Source: Bacteroidota bacterium
GTDB taxonomy: Bacteria > Bacteroidota > Bacteroidia > Chitinophagales > Chitinophagaceae
NCBI GenBank assembly: GCA_018267965.1
Contig: JAFDXK010000002.1
Location: 310,001-374,000, forward strand
DNA: 64,000 nucleotides
Direction of reading: 5' to 3'
The notes under the pieces were generated by a model that worked only from the letters and a program-made list of their open reading frames with translations, was not told the origin of the DNA and made no database searches. A program made the translations under genes and the position numbers. Each line of letters begins with the position of its first letter. Position 1 is the stretch's first letter. Shown here in pieces: positions 41,318-49,500 of the stretch.

Positions 41318-42775
41318 ATGAATTTAGAGGTTCCCAAACATATAGCCAATTACATAGGAGGCAGTTTACAGGCACCACTCAACGGTAAGTATATAGACAA
41401 TGTGAACCCTGCAACGGGTGAAGTGTATAGCTATATACCTGATAGTGATGCAAAAGATGTGGAAGACGCAGTTAAGGCTGCAAAGGCAGCTTTTCCGGCA
41501 TGGAGTATAACAACTGCTGAAGAACGTTTTGCTGTCCTCAATCGTATAGCAGAATTGATTGATAAGAACTTAGATGCACTGGCATTGGCAGAAACCAATG
41601 ATAATGGTAAACCTTTATGGCTGAGTAAAAAAGTAGACATACCACGAGCATCGAGCAATTTCAGGTTCTTTGCAACGGGGCTCATGCATTTTGCAACTGA
41701 GAGCCACAATATGGAAGAGAAGACCATCAACTATACACTACGCCAACCGATAGGCGTAGTAGGTTGTATTTCCCCGTGGAATTTGCCTCTGTATTTATTT
41801 ACCTGGAAAATAGCGCCTGCATTAGCAGCCGGTAACTGTGTGGTATCGAAACCGAGTGAGATAACACCGATGACAGGCTACCTGCTGAGCCTGATATGTA
41901 TGGAAGCGGGTTTGCCTGCAGGAGTATTGAACATAGTACACGGTAATGGCCCAAATTGCGGAGCCGCTATTGTAGCGCATCCCGAAATAAAAGCGATATC
42001 ATTTACAGGTAGTACACGGGCCGGCAAAGAAATAGCAAGCACTACTGCACCGATGTTTAAAAAAGTATCGTTGGAGCTTGGAGGCAAAAACCCCAACATC
42101 ATTTTTGCAGATTGTGATTGGGAGAAAATGATGCGCACTACATTGCAGTCATCATTTGCCAATCAGGGACAGATATGTTTGTGTGGCAGCAGGATATTAG
42201 TGGAAGAAAGCATCTATGAAAAATTCAAAGCTGAATTTATAGAGCGTGCAAAAAAACTAACTGTCGGCGACCCGCTTGATGAACATAGCAGGCAGGGTGC
42301 AGTGGTGAGCAAAATGCATTTTGACAAAGTGATGGGTTGCATTGAACTGGCGAAACAAGAAGGCGGCAAAATACTGTTAGGTGGTAATGCTATAAAAGGA
42401 ACAGGACGCTGTGAGAATGGCTATTTTATTCAACCAACAATCATAGAAGGATTAGGAGCTGATTGCCGTACGAATATGGAAGAAATATTTGGTCCAGTCG
42501 TAACGCTGCAATCTTTTAAAACAGAAGATGAAGCGCTGCAATTGGCTAATGCCAGTGATTATGGTTTAGCAGCAACGATATGGACACAAGATGTGAGCCG
42601 TGCAAACCGTGTTGCTGCAAAAGTGTATAGCGGCATTATTTGGGTGAACTGCTGGCTGCTGCGCGATTTGCGTACACCATTCGGCGGGTTTAAAAACTCT
42701 GGAGTAGGGCGTGAAGGTGGATGGGATGCATTGCGTTTCTTTACAGATGTAAAGAATGTGTGTATTGATTTGTAA
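41318..42775 (+). CDS. Aldehyde dehydrogenase, probable 2-aminomuconate 6-semialdehyde dehydrogenase
   Basis: A 485-residue NAD(P)-dependent aldehyde dehydrogenase. It has SPWNLPLYLFTWKIAPALAAGN, KPSEITPMT, the catalytic Glu in LELGGKNPN, and the catalytic Cys in NQGQICLCGSR. The C-terminal GGFKNSGVGREGG is typical of hydroxymuconic/aminomuconic semialdehyde dehydrogenases. The next gene encodes a 2-aminomuconate deaminase, so the pair should carry out consecutive steps of tryptophan/kynurenine degradation: 2-aminomuconate semialdehyde to 2-aminomuconate, then to 4-oxalocrotonate and ammonia. The specificity is assigned from this context as well as similarity. Confidence 0.85.
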   Translation: MNLEVPKHIANYIGGSLQAPLNGKYIDNVNPATGEVYSYIPDSDAKDVEDAVKAAKAAFPAWSITTAEERFAVLNRIAELIDKNLDALALAETNDNGKPLWLSKKVDIPRASSNFRFFATGLMHFATESHNMEEKTINYTLRQPIGVVGCISPWNLPLYLFTWKIAPALAAGNCVVSKPSEITPMTGYLLSLICMEAGLPAGVLNIVHGNGPNCGAAIVAHPEIKAISFTGSTRAGKEIASTTAPMFKKVSLELGGKNPNIIFADCDWEKMMRTTLQSSFANQGQICLCGSRILVEESIYEKFKAEFIERAKKLTVGDPLDEHSRQGAVVSKMHFDKVMGCIELAKQEGGKILLGGNAIKGTGRCENGYFIQPTIIEGLGADCRTNMEEIFGPVVTLQSFKTEDEALQLANASDYGLAATIWTQDVSRANRVAAKVYSGIIWVNCWLLRDLRTPFGGFKNSGVGREGGWDALRFFTDVKNVCIDL

Positions 42776-42783
42776 ACGATTTT

Positions 42784-42791
42784 TATTTTTG
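42784..42791 (+). promoter_or_regulatory. -7 element (TATTTTTG) before the aminomuconate deaminase
   Basis: Exact TAnnTTTG, 7 nt before the ATG at 42799. It would give a leaderless transcript in addition to any read-through from the dehydrogenase gene. Confidence 0.5.
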
Positions 42792-42798
42792 AACTTAT

Positions 42799-43212
42799 AT
42801 GAGCGAACGTATATCTACAGATAAAGCACCGGCACCGGTAGGATTGTACCCACACGCACGCCGTGTAGGAAATTTGTTATTCCTTTCGGGCATAGGTCCA
42901 CGCACTACTACAAATGAAATACCGGGCTTGGTATTAGATAAGAACGGTAATTTCCAGGAGTTTGATTTTGCTGCACAATGCCGTAATGTGTTTGAGAATG
43001 TAAAAATAGTGTTAGAAGAAAGTGGCAGCAGCTGGGATAAACTGGTAGACGTAACCGTATTCCTTGTGAATATGAAACGCGACTTCGCTACGTACAATAA
43101 AATATATGCAGAGTATTTTAAAGACAACCAGCCTTGTCGCACAACGGTAGAAATAAACTCATTGCCCACACCGATAGCAATTGAGCTCAAATGTATAGCT
43201 ACAATTGACTAA
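42799..43212 (+). CDS. RidA/YjgF-family 2-aminomuconate deaminase
   Basis: A 137-residue RidA-fold protein with the specific features of the 2-aminomuconate deaminase branch: APAPVGLYPHARRVGNLLFLSGIGPR, AAQCRNVFENVK, SSWDKLVDVTVFL and the end LPTPIAIELKCIA. It removes ammonia from 2-aminomuconate in the kynurenine (3-hydroxyanthranilate) pathway. It follows the matching semialdehyde dehydrogenase by 23 nt. The earlier pathway genes (3-hydroxyanthranilate dioxygenase, decarboxylase) are not in this window. Confidence 0.88.
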   Translation: MSERISTDKAPAPVGLYPHARRVGNLLFLSGIGPRTTTNEIPGLVLDKNGNFQEFDFAAQCRNVFENVKIVLEESGSSWDKLVDVTVFLVNMKRDFATYNKIYAEYFKDNQPCRTTVEINSLPTPIAIELKCIATID

Positions 43213-43219
43213 AAATATA

Positions 43220-43246
43220 AAAGCCTCCGACTTGGGGGCTTTCTTT
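43220..43246. terminator. Rho-independent terminator between convergent genes
   Basis: Stem AAAGCCTCC / GGGGGCTTT (43220-43228 with 43234-43242, one G-U), 5-nt loop, then TCTTTATTT. The minus-strand lipoprotein stop at 43245 lies at its 3' edge. Confidence 0.8.
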
Positions 43247-44114
43247 ATTTAAGCGGAATATCTATTCTTATCTGTTTATTAAAAGGTTTTCCCTGCGCAT
43301 CCTTACCTTCTATCTTCCACATCACACTGCGTAATACAACAACTAAAGGTTTTTGATTGGCGCTACGTACTTTTTTAATACTGTTTTGCCATTTTTGCAG
43401 GTTGGCCTTGCTGATGCGTTTGTTGCGTGCTGCGCGGTCTAAAGCATTTTTGATAGCTGCAGGTGTGGCATTCAGGTATTGCAAATGAGCAGCATCTAAA
43501 CCTGTAATTACATAATCATTATTCTTACCTCTTAATGGCTGCCAATCGGTAGTGCGGTTTAGAGACTCGAGGAATAAAGTACCCATCTCATTTTTGATGG
43601 CAATTACTGTTTGATAGCGTTGAGATACTTTGGTTACATTGCCGACACCTGTTTTGATATGATTGCCCGCAAGCGTACCGCTCACTAATTCATAGCTAAC
43701 ACCATTTGCTTTTTTTGCATCCTGTGAACGATAAGAACGGGTGTTGAGGTTTGGAATTAAAACGGTTAATCCCGTAAATTCAATATTCAGGCCATTGCCT
43801 TTAGGGGCAGCTGTTACTTTAGCTTCGGCAGGTTGTTTGACTTCAGGCTTTTTTTCTTCTTCCTGTTGCGGTATAGCTTCTTTTTCTGCCTGCGCTTGTT
43901 TCGCAGCGGTATCTTCATGTGGAGCTTCGGGTAATGTAACAGGCTGGATCGGTTTTATATCTGCTACAAAATCCTGCAGGTATTGAGAATCTGCTTCTGT
44001 AACAATAGTAGATGAATCTCCCAATACAATCGGTTTGCCTGAATTGGGGTTATCATTACCACATGATTGCAGTAATAAAGCACTTAAGATGATGACAGCA
44101 GATATATTGCGCAT
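43245..44114 (-). CDS. Lipoprotein with charged linker, unknown function
   Basis: A 289-residue lipoprotein (lipobox LQSC, Cys18). Residues about 60-105 form a Glu/Ala/Lys/Pro/Gln-rich linker (EEEKKPEVKQPAEAK). A globular C-terminal domain (about 110-289) follows, with IEFTGLTVLIPNLNTRSYRSQDA, a helical ALDRAARNKRISKANLQKW segment and a beta end. No enzymatic motif is evident. The linker would hold the domain away from the membrane, as in many peptidoglycan-spanning lipoproteins. Single gene, upstream of nothing obvious; it follows the BCKDH E1 gene's direction on the same strand in the opposite gene order. Confidence 0.7.
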   Translation of the reverse strand: MRNISAVIILSALLLQSCGNDNPNSGKPIVLGDSSTIVTEADSQYLQDFVADIKPIQPVTLPEAPHEDTAAKQAQAEKEAIPQQEEEKKPEVKQPAEAKVTAAPKGNGLNIEFTGLTVLIPNLNTRSYRSQDAKKANGVSYELVSGTLAGNHIKTGVGNVTKVSQRYQTVIAIKNEMGTLFLESLNRTTDWQPLRGKNNDYVITGLDAAHLQYLNATPAAIKNALDRAARNKRISKANLQKWQNSIKKVRSANQKPLVVVLRSVMWKIEGKDAQGKPFNKQIRIDIPLK

Positions 44115-44151
44115 AGAAGCTGTTTGTATATGCTAAAGTAATAAAGAGCGT

Positions 44152-46131
44152 TTAATAAGCCATTAGTTTTTGTACACTACCATGCAGCATACTTTTTGCA
44201 AGATAGTTTTGTTCCAGTTCTATAGCGAAAGGTACGGGTGTGTCGAGGCTGGCACAACGAACTACGGGCGCATCCAGCAATTCAAAACAATGTTCACATA
44301 TCCATGCAGCTATCTCACCGCCAATGCCGCCTATCAATGTGTCTTCATGCAGCAGTAATACTTTACCCGTACGTGCTACCGAATCGCGAATAGCATCATA
44401 ATCCAAAGGCAATAAAGTACGCAGGTCAACAATATCGAAAGAGATATTTGGATGTTTTGCAGCATAGTCTGTAGCCCAATGCACACCAGCACCGTAAGTA
44501 ATGATGCTGATATCATCACCCTCCTGCACTTGCCTTGCTTTGCCTATTTCTATGGTATAATAATCATCAGGTACTTGTCCGCTGATACTGCGATATAAAG
44601 CCTTATGCTCGAAGAACATAACTGGATTAGGGTCTTCAATAGCTGCTGTTATTAAACCTTTAGCATCTTCGGGAGTAGATGGGTATACTACTTTCAATCC
44701 GGGCGTATGAGTAAACCAGGCTTCATTGCTTTGTGAATGGAATGGGCCTGCACCCACACCGCCGCCTGTAGGCATACGCACTACCACATCTGCATTTTGC
44801 CCCCAGCGGTAATGAATCTTTGCAAGATTATTGATGATTTGGTTGAACCCTACAGTTACAAAATCGGCAAACTGCATTTCCATCATCGATTTAAAGCCTT
44901 TGATGGATAACCCTAATGCTGTGCCCACTATCGCGCTTTCGCACAATGGTGTATTGCGTACACGTTCCTTGCCAAACTGGGCTACGAAACCTTCAGTTAC
45001 TTTAAAAGCACCACCATATTCTGCAATGTCTTGCCCCATTAGCACAAGATTGCTATACTTTTCCATGCTTTGGCGCAAACCATCGCTGATAGCCTGTATA
45101 AACTTCTTTTCAGATGATGTATTGGTTGATGGCTTTTTAACAACATGATTATTCGGTGCATATACATCTCGTATTTCTTCTTCAGTATCAGGCTCTATTG
45201 GCCCGGCAGAAAAGCCTTTTGCAATACCTTCTTCAATTTCTTTATGAATACTATTACGAATTTCTTCTATCAGATATTTATTTAAAACAGCTTTTTCGAT
45301 AAGGAAGTTTTCGAAATTGGTAACAGGGTCTTTTTGTCCCCATTCCTCAAATAACTCTTTAGGTACATACTTTACGCCGCTTGCTTCTTCATGACCGCGC
45401 ATACGAAAGGTCATGCACTCAATGAGTATCGGCTTCTGCTCACGTATGCAGTATTCCCTTGCTTCGCTAACTGTTTTATATACTTCGAGAATATTATTAC
45501 CATCTATTGTTATGCCTTTCATGCCATAGCCCACAGCACGGTCTGCCAGTTGTTTGCAAACAAACTGTTCATTTACCGGTGTGCTTAGGCCATAGCCATT
45601 ATTCTCTATGATAAATATTACTGGCAGCCCCCAAACGGCGGCAACGTTCAGTGCTTCATGAAAATCACCTTCACTTGTTCCGCCATCGCCGCTGAATGCA
45701 ACAGATACTTTATTCTCTTTGTGTAGCTTATGCGCTAATGCAATACCATCAGCAATAGCTAACTGAGGGCCGAGGTGAGATATCATACCACAGATGTGAT
45801 ATTCATTGGCACCGAAGTGAAATGAACGTTCGCGCCCTTTACTGAAACCTTCTTTTTTGCCCTGCCATTGAAGGAACAATTTATCGAAAGGCATTTTGCG
45901 TGCGGTGAACACACCAAGGTTACGGTGTAGTGGCATGATATACTCATCCATATCCAATGCCTTAGTAACACCAACGGCAATAGCTTCCTGCCCGATACCG
46001 CTAAACCATTTACTGATTTTGCCTTGGCGCAGCAACACCAGCATTTTCTCTTCAATCATGCGGGGGCGCACCAGTTCGGTATATAGCTCAATGAGTTTGT
46101 CAGTATCTAAGCCACTCCTGTCGAATTGCAT
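44152..46131 (-). CDS. Branched-chain 2-oxoacid dehydrogenase E1, alpha-beta fusion
   Basis: A 659-residue thiamine-diphosphate enzyme that joins E1 alpha (about 1-330) and E1 beta (about 340-659) in one chain. The alpha part has the TPP motif GDG (148-150) to NN (177-178) in FSGDGGTSEGDF and IENNGYG, and FRMRGHEEASG. The beta part has GQDIAEYGGAFKVTEGF, PLCESAIVGTALG and RMPTGGGVGAGPFHSQSNEAW. It decarboxylates 2-oxoacids from Val, Leu and Ile (2-oxoisovalerate type), feeding branched fatty-acid primers or acyl-CoA; pyruvate is less likely. E2 and E3 are not in the window. Confidence 0.9.
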   Translation of the reverse strand: MQFDRSGLDTDKLIELYTELVRPRMIEEKMLVLLRQGKISKWFSGIGQEAIAVGVTKALDMDEYIMPLHRNLGVFTARKMPFDKLFLQWQGKKEGFSKGRERSFHFGANEYHICGMISHLGPQLAIADGIALAHKLHKENKVSVAFSGDGGTSEGDFHEALNVAAVWGLPVIFIIENNGYGLSTPVNEQFVCKQLADRAVGYGMKGITIDGNNILEVYKTVSEAREYCIREQKPILIECMTFRMRGHEEASGVKYVPKELFEEWGQKDPVTNFENFLIEKAVLNKYLIEEIRNSIHKEIEEGIAKGFSAGPIEPDTEEEIRDVYAPNNHVVKKPSTNTSSEKKFIQAISDGLRQSMEKYSNLVLMGQDIAEYGGAFKVTEGFVAQFGKERVRNTPLCESAIVGTALGLSIKGFKSMMEMQFADFVTVGFNQIINNLAKIHYRWGQNADVVVRMPTGGGVGAGPFHSQSNEAWFTHTPGLKVVYPSTPEDAKGLITAAIEDPNPVMFFEHKALYRSISGQVPDDYYTIEIGKARQVQEGDDISIITYGAGVHWATDYAAKHPNISFDIVDLRTLLPLDYDAIRDSVARTGKVLLLHEDTLIGGIGGEIAAWICEHCFELLDAPVVRCASLDTPVPFAIELEQNYLAKSMLHGSVQKLMAY

Positions 46132-46205
46132 ATCAGGTAATTATGGGGGCAAAGATAGCTTTAATGGCTCAATAGCTCAATGCTAAGAAGGCTAACAAAT
46201 TACAG

Positions 46206-49200
46206 TTATTTACTCTGCGTAGTTTGCGTTTTATACAAGGCTGGGCGCTCATGGTTGATAGAAAAACCTAATGACTCGTAGATATAATCCTGTGCCTGTG
46301 TACGAACACTTAATTTATTGATCAGGTTATTATCGGCAGAAGGCTGCACCCTGTTAGACAGAAATACGAATACAATACCTGTAGCGGGGTCTGCCCATAC
46401 GCAGGTACCCGTAAAGCCTTGATGCCCGAATGCATAACCGCTACAACGATTGCCTGCAGGGCCTGCATCGTCTTTATCAGCAGATGGTTTATCAAAACCT
46501 AAACCCCTGCGGCTGAGTGTAGTATTATAGGCAGTGAATTTCTCAATTGTTTCTTTTTTGAAATAGCGTTTGCCTTTATAGCTACCATTATTCAGAAGCA
46601 TTTGAAATATAACTGCCACATCATTGGCCGTAGAAAATATACCCGCATGTCCTGCAACACCACCTAACAGTGCGGCACCTTGATCATGCACATAACCTTG
46701 TAATTGCTGATGACGGAAGAAGATATCATTTTCTGTAGGTGTGATGTCTTTTTCCTTAAATTTTTTGAGCGGGTTGTAAGTAATGTATTTCAAACCGAGT
46801 GGTTTGTAAAACTGTTCGTCTACATATTTATCTATATGTTGACTGGTAATTCTTTCAACAATCGCAGCAAGAAAATAAAAGTCCAGATCGCTGTATACAA
46901 ACTTTCCTTTGTTTTCCAGAGGGCTGGTTAATATCCTGTTCCATATAGTATCAGGATAATCACCACGCAAATACAAATTCTTTGCTACCTCTATCCACTT
47001 GCTATTATCAGGTTTGTTACTGAATAAATCAGTGCGCTGATTACCTTTTTCATCTACAGTTTCTTTGTAATAAGGAATCCAACTCTTTAAGCCTGCCTGA
47101 TGCAGTAGCAGATCGCGTATTTTAAGAGGGGCTTTATCAGTATTTTTTACCCACGGCAAATAGTCACCAATCGATTTGTCTAAATCTATTTTACCTGTTT
47201 CATACAAACGCATTACAGCGAGATTTGTAGATAGTACTTTGGTAACAGATGCCACATCATAAATGGTATTATCAGTTACAGGTTGCTCTTTCGAAAAAGT
47301 GTAATACCCGAAAGATTTGTTGTAGAATACTTTTCCATCTTTTGCAGCCAAAATTCTACAGCCCGGGAAAGCACCGTTTACAATTGCTCGCTGTATGAAC
47401 ATATCCAATTTGTCTAAAGCTGCACGATTGGTTACGCCTGCGTCTTCTGCAAAATCGATATACTGTAATGCATCTGTTTTTTGCATTCCAGCCATACCGC
47501 CTGCTTGCAGCAGTCTGCCTTCAGTAGGCATATCAATACATGGAGTGACAGGCATTATGCCTCGGGCATCTTCTTTGCGCAATAAAATGCGCGCCGCTAC
47601 TCTTTCACTGATGCTGTCATCTTCGTAAGCAACAATAACCGAGCCTACTTCACAAGTATTTTTCAGTAAATATGCGTTGCCCATCAACACCAACATGGTA
47701 TTTTTCTTAGATGCCATTTGTTTGATAAATGTCATTTGCTGGTCGTCTAAAGAATAATTGCCACTGCTGCCGGGGTAGAAACTCATGTTGTGTATACCAA
47801 CAATAGTAATATCATTTTTTGCCAGGTCGTTCAGTACTTTGTTCACAGCTGCGGCATTACTGCCTTTAGGTAGCCATTGAATATTTAAATCAGGATAGGC
47901 AGCAAATAATTCTTTAGATAACGCTGTGCTGTCATTTGCATTTACTCCAACATATCCAACATGATTGGTTTTATTAGCAAGGTCGGCAATGATAAAATTC
48001 CTGTCACGGACAAGCGTAACTGCTTTCTTTGACATCTCTGTGCGAATAGGCAGAATCAATTGGTTTAGATCGGTCGTCGCATTCACATTATCTACAGCTT
48101 TCCAATGGGCAAGACCTGCATCATATTTGGCGGCTAATATTTTCCGCACTTTTGTTTCAATTTCTTCCCGTGATATCAAACCACTATCAATAGCAGCTTT
48201 TATTTTTTGAATAGCGACTGGTACATCCTGCGATATAAGTAGCATATCATTACCGGCCATTATTGCTTTCAAGTCTACATCACCGGGTTGAAAATATTTA
48301 GTAACACCCTGCATATTCAGTGCATCGGTAAATATCAAACCGTTATAGCCCAATGTATTTTTAAGTAAACGTGTAATGACATTTTTTGAAAGCGAGGTAG
48401 GAATATGTGATTCACTTTCCAGCGCAGGGACTTCCAAATGCGCTACCATGATACTTTTAACGCCTCCCTTTATCAATTCTTTAAAGGGGTAAAGCTCCAA
48501 TGTATCTAGTTGGCGCATGGATTTTTTAATCGTTGGTAGGTCTGTATGTGAATCTGCATCAGTGTCTCCATGACCCGGGAAGTGTTTAGCACAAGCCATC
48601 ACACCATTGTTTTGTAAACCTCTCATATAGGCCAATGCCATTTTTGCTACAAGAGTTTTATTTTCTCCGTAAGAGCGGGCGTTGATGATGGGATTGTTAG
48701 GGTTGTTATTTACATCTACGACTGGAGCAAAATCAATGTGTACACCCATCCGCCTGCATTGTTTACCAATAGCATCACCAAGTTTATATGCGAGTAAGGT
48801 GTCTTGCGTTGCGCCCACCATCATGGAATGTGGCATATTGGCAACGCCGGTTAAGCGCATGCCGAGTCCCCATTCTGCATCCATAGCTATCAACAAAGGA
48901 ACTTGCGCCATTTGCTGATACAGGTTATTTAGAGATGCCTGAGCCTCAGGTGTGCCTTGCATAAATATTAACCCCCCGATACGTCTTTCGGAAATAAGGG
49001 TCTTGATTTTCTCCTCGTTATAATCCTTGCCGCCACTATAGGCAGCTACCATGAACAATTGACCAATACGTTCGGTGTCGTCTAGTTTTTGATAAATACT
49101 ATCTACCCATTGTGCCTTTGCAATACTCGTTATATCAGTTTTTTTCTTCGGTTGTGCATATGTTGATGATAAGAAAACTAACATACACAAAACAGGTAAT

Positions 49201-49226
49201 ATGAATCCCGTTCTATATCTAGCCAT
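46206..49226 (-). CDS. Glycoside hydrolase family 3 (NagZ-like) fused to serine beta-lactamase-like domain
   Basis: A 1006-residue exported protein (signal peptide 1-24, TYAQ). The GH3 domain (about 40-370) has the NagZ signature KHFPGHGDTDADSHTDLP (214-231) with catalytic His227, and the nucleophile Asp301 in IFTDALNMQGV. A GH3-C-like region spans about 395-590. A class C beta-lactamase/esterase domain (about 600-1000) has SxxK at SVTK (660-663), a YSD in place of YxN, and GHQGFTGT in place of KTG. Likely role: periplasmic beta-N-acetylglucosaminidase acting on peptidoglycan fragments, with an attached serine hydrolase that could cleave an ester, peptide or amide in the same substrate. Confidence 0.9.
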   Translation of the reverse strand: MARYRTGFILPVLCMLVFLSSTYAQPKKKTDITSIAKAQWVDSIYQKLDDTERIGQLFMVAAYSGGKDYNEEKIKTLISERRIGGLIFMQGTPEAQASLNNLYQQMAQVPLLIAMDAEWGLGMRLTGVANMPHSMMVGATQDTLLAYKLGDAIGKQCRRMGVHIDFAPVVDVNNNPNNPIINARSYGENKTLVAKMALAYMRGLQNNGVMACAKHFPGHGDTDADSHTDLPTIKKSMRQLDTLELYPFKELIKGGVKSIMVAHLEVPALESESHIPTSLSKNVITRLLKNTLGYNGLIFTDALNMQGVTKYFQPGDVDLKAIMAGNDMLLISQDVPVAIQKIKAAIDSGLISREEIETKVRKILAAKYDAGLAHWKAVDNVNATTDLNQLILPIRTEMSKKAVTLVRDRNFIIADLANKTNHVGYVGVNANDSTALSKELFAAYPDLNIQWLPKGSNAAAVNKVLNDLAKNDITIVGIHNMSFYPGSSGNYSLDDQQMTFIKQMASKKNTMLVLMGNAYLLKNTCEVGSVIVAYEDDSISERVAARILLRKEDARGIMPVTPCIDMPTEGRLLQAGGMAGMQKTDALQYIDFAEDAGVTNRAALDKLDMFIQRAIVNGAFPGCRILAAKDGKVFYNKSFGYYTFSKEQPVTDNTIYDVASVTKVLSTNLAVMRLYETGKIDLDKSIGDYLPWVKNTDKAPLKIRDLLLHQAGLKSWIPYYKETVDEKGNQRTDLFSNKPDNSKWIEVAKNLYLRGDYPDTIWNRILTSPLENKGKFVYSDLDFYFLAAIVERITSQHIDKYVDEQFYKPLGLKYITYNPLKKFKEKDITPTENDIFFRHQQLQGYVHDQGAALLGGVAGHAGIFSTANDVAVIFQMLLNNGSYKGKRYFKKETIEKFTAYNTTLSRRGLGFDKPSADKDDAGPAGNRCSGYAFGHQGFTGTCVWADPATGIVFVFLSNRVQPSADNNLINKLSVRTQAQDYIYESLGFSINHERPALYKTQTTQSK

Positions 49227-49230
49227 ATAA

Positions 49231-49238
49231 CAAATATA
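49231..49238 (-). promoter_or_regulatory. -7 element (TATATTTG) for the GH3 fusion gene, 4 nt from ATG
   Basis: Exact TAnnTTTG on the minus strand; only TTAT separates it from the ATG at 49226. Confidence 0.6.
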
Positions 49239-49282
49239 GCTTTATTGTTTAGTAAGCCGGATGCTGATACAGCGACATATAT

Positions 49283-49310
49283 AAAAAAACCGCTCCCAGA
49301 AGAGAGCGGT
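49283..49310 (-). terminator. Orphan minus-strand rho-independent terminator
   Basis: Read on the minus strand: stem ACCGCTC / GAGCGGT (49310-49304 with 49295-49289), 8-nt loop, then GTTTTTTTAT. No annotated gene on the minus strand ends here: the gene to the right (mutL) runs the other way. Confidence 0.7.
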
Positions 49311-49334
49311 AAACCCATTATGCACTATATCTAA

Positions 49335-49412
49335 CTAAAACTGAGGCGTTTGTTTTGACTGATAAGAATACCAGTAGCCTTTATTTGATGATACAAAAGT
49401 GAAACATATCAA
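49335..49412 (-). other. Candidate small transcript or 25-codon ORF ending at the orphan terminator
   Basis: A TTG-initiated frame of 25 codons (49412 to 49335) ends 24 nt before the terminator, with a hydrophobic start and a polar, aromatic end (NKGYWYSYQSKQTPQF). No promoter consensus is found upstream on the minus strand. A small RNA is as likely as a peptide. Confidence 0.2.
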
Positions 49413-49423
49413 GCCGTAAAAAA

Positions 49424-49437
49424 ATGACTATGGTCAT
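49424..49437. repeat. Inverted repeat ATGAC-N4-GTCAT upstream of mutL
   Basis: A short palindrome 36 nt before the mutL -7 box, with a second ATCATGAT palindrome at 49443-49450. Possible protein-binding sites; nothing more can be said. Confidence 0.25.
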
Positions 49438-49472
49438 GTTTTATCATGATATTAATTACTTAGTGTAAACCT

Positions 49473-49480
49473 TAACTTTG
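49473..49480 (+). promoter_or_regulatory. -7 element (TAACTTTG) for mutL
   Basis: Exact TAnnTTTG, 20 nt before the GTG at 49501. Confidence 0.55.
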
Positions 49481-49500
49481 CCCAAATTTTTTGTGTAAAG

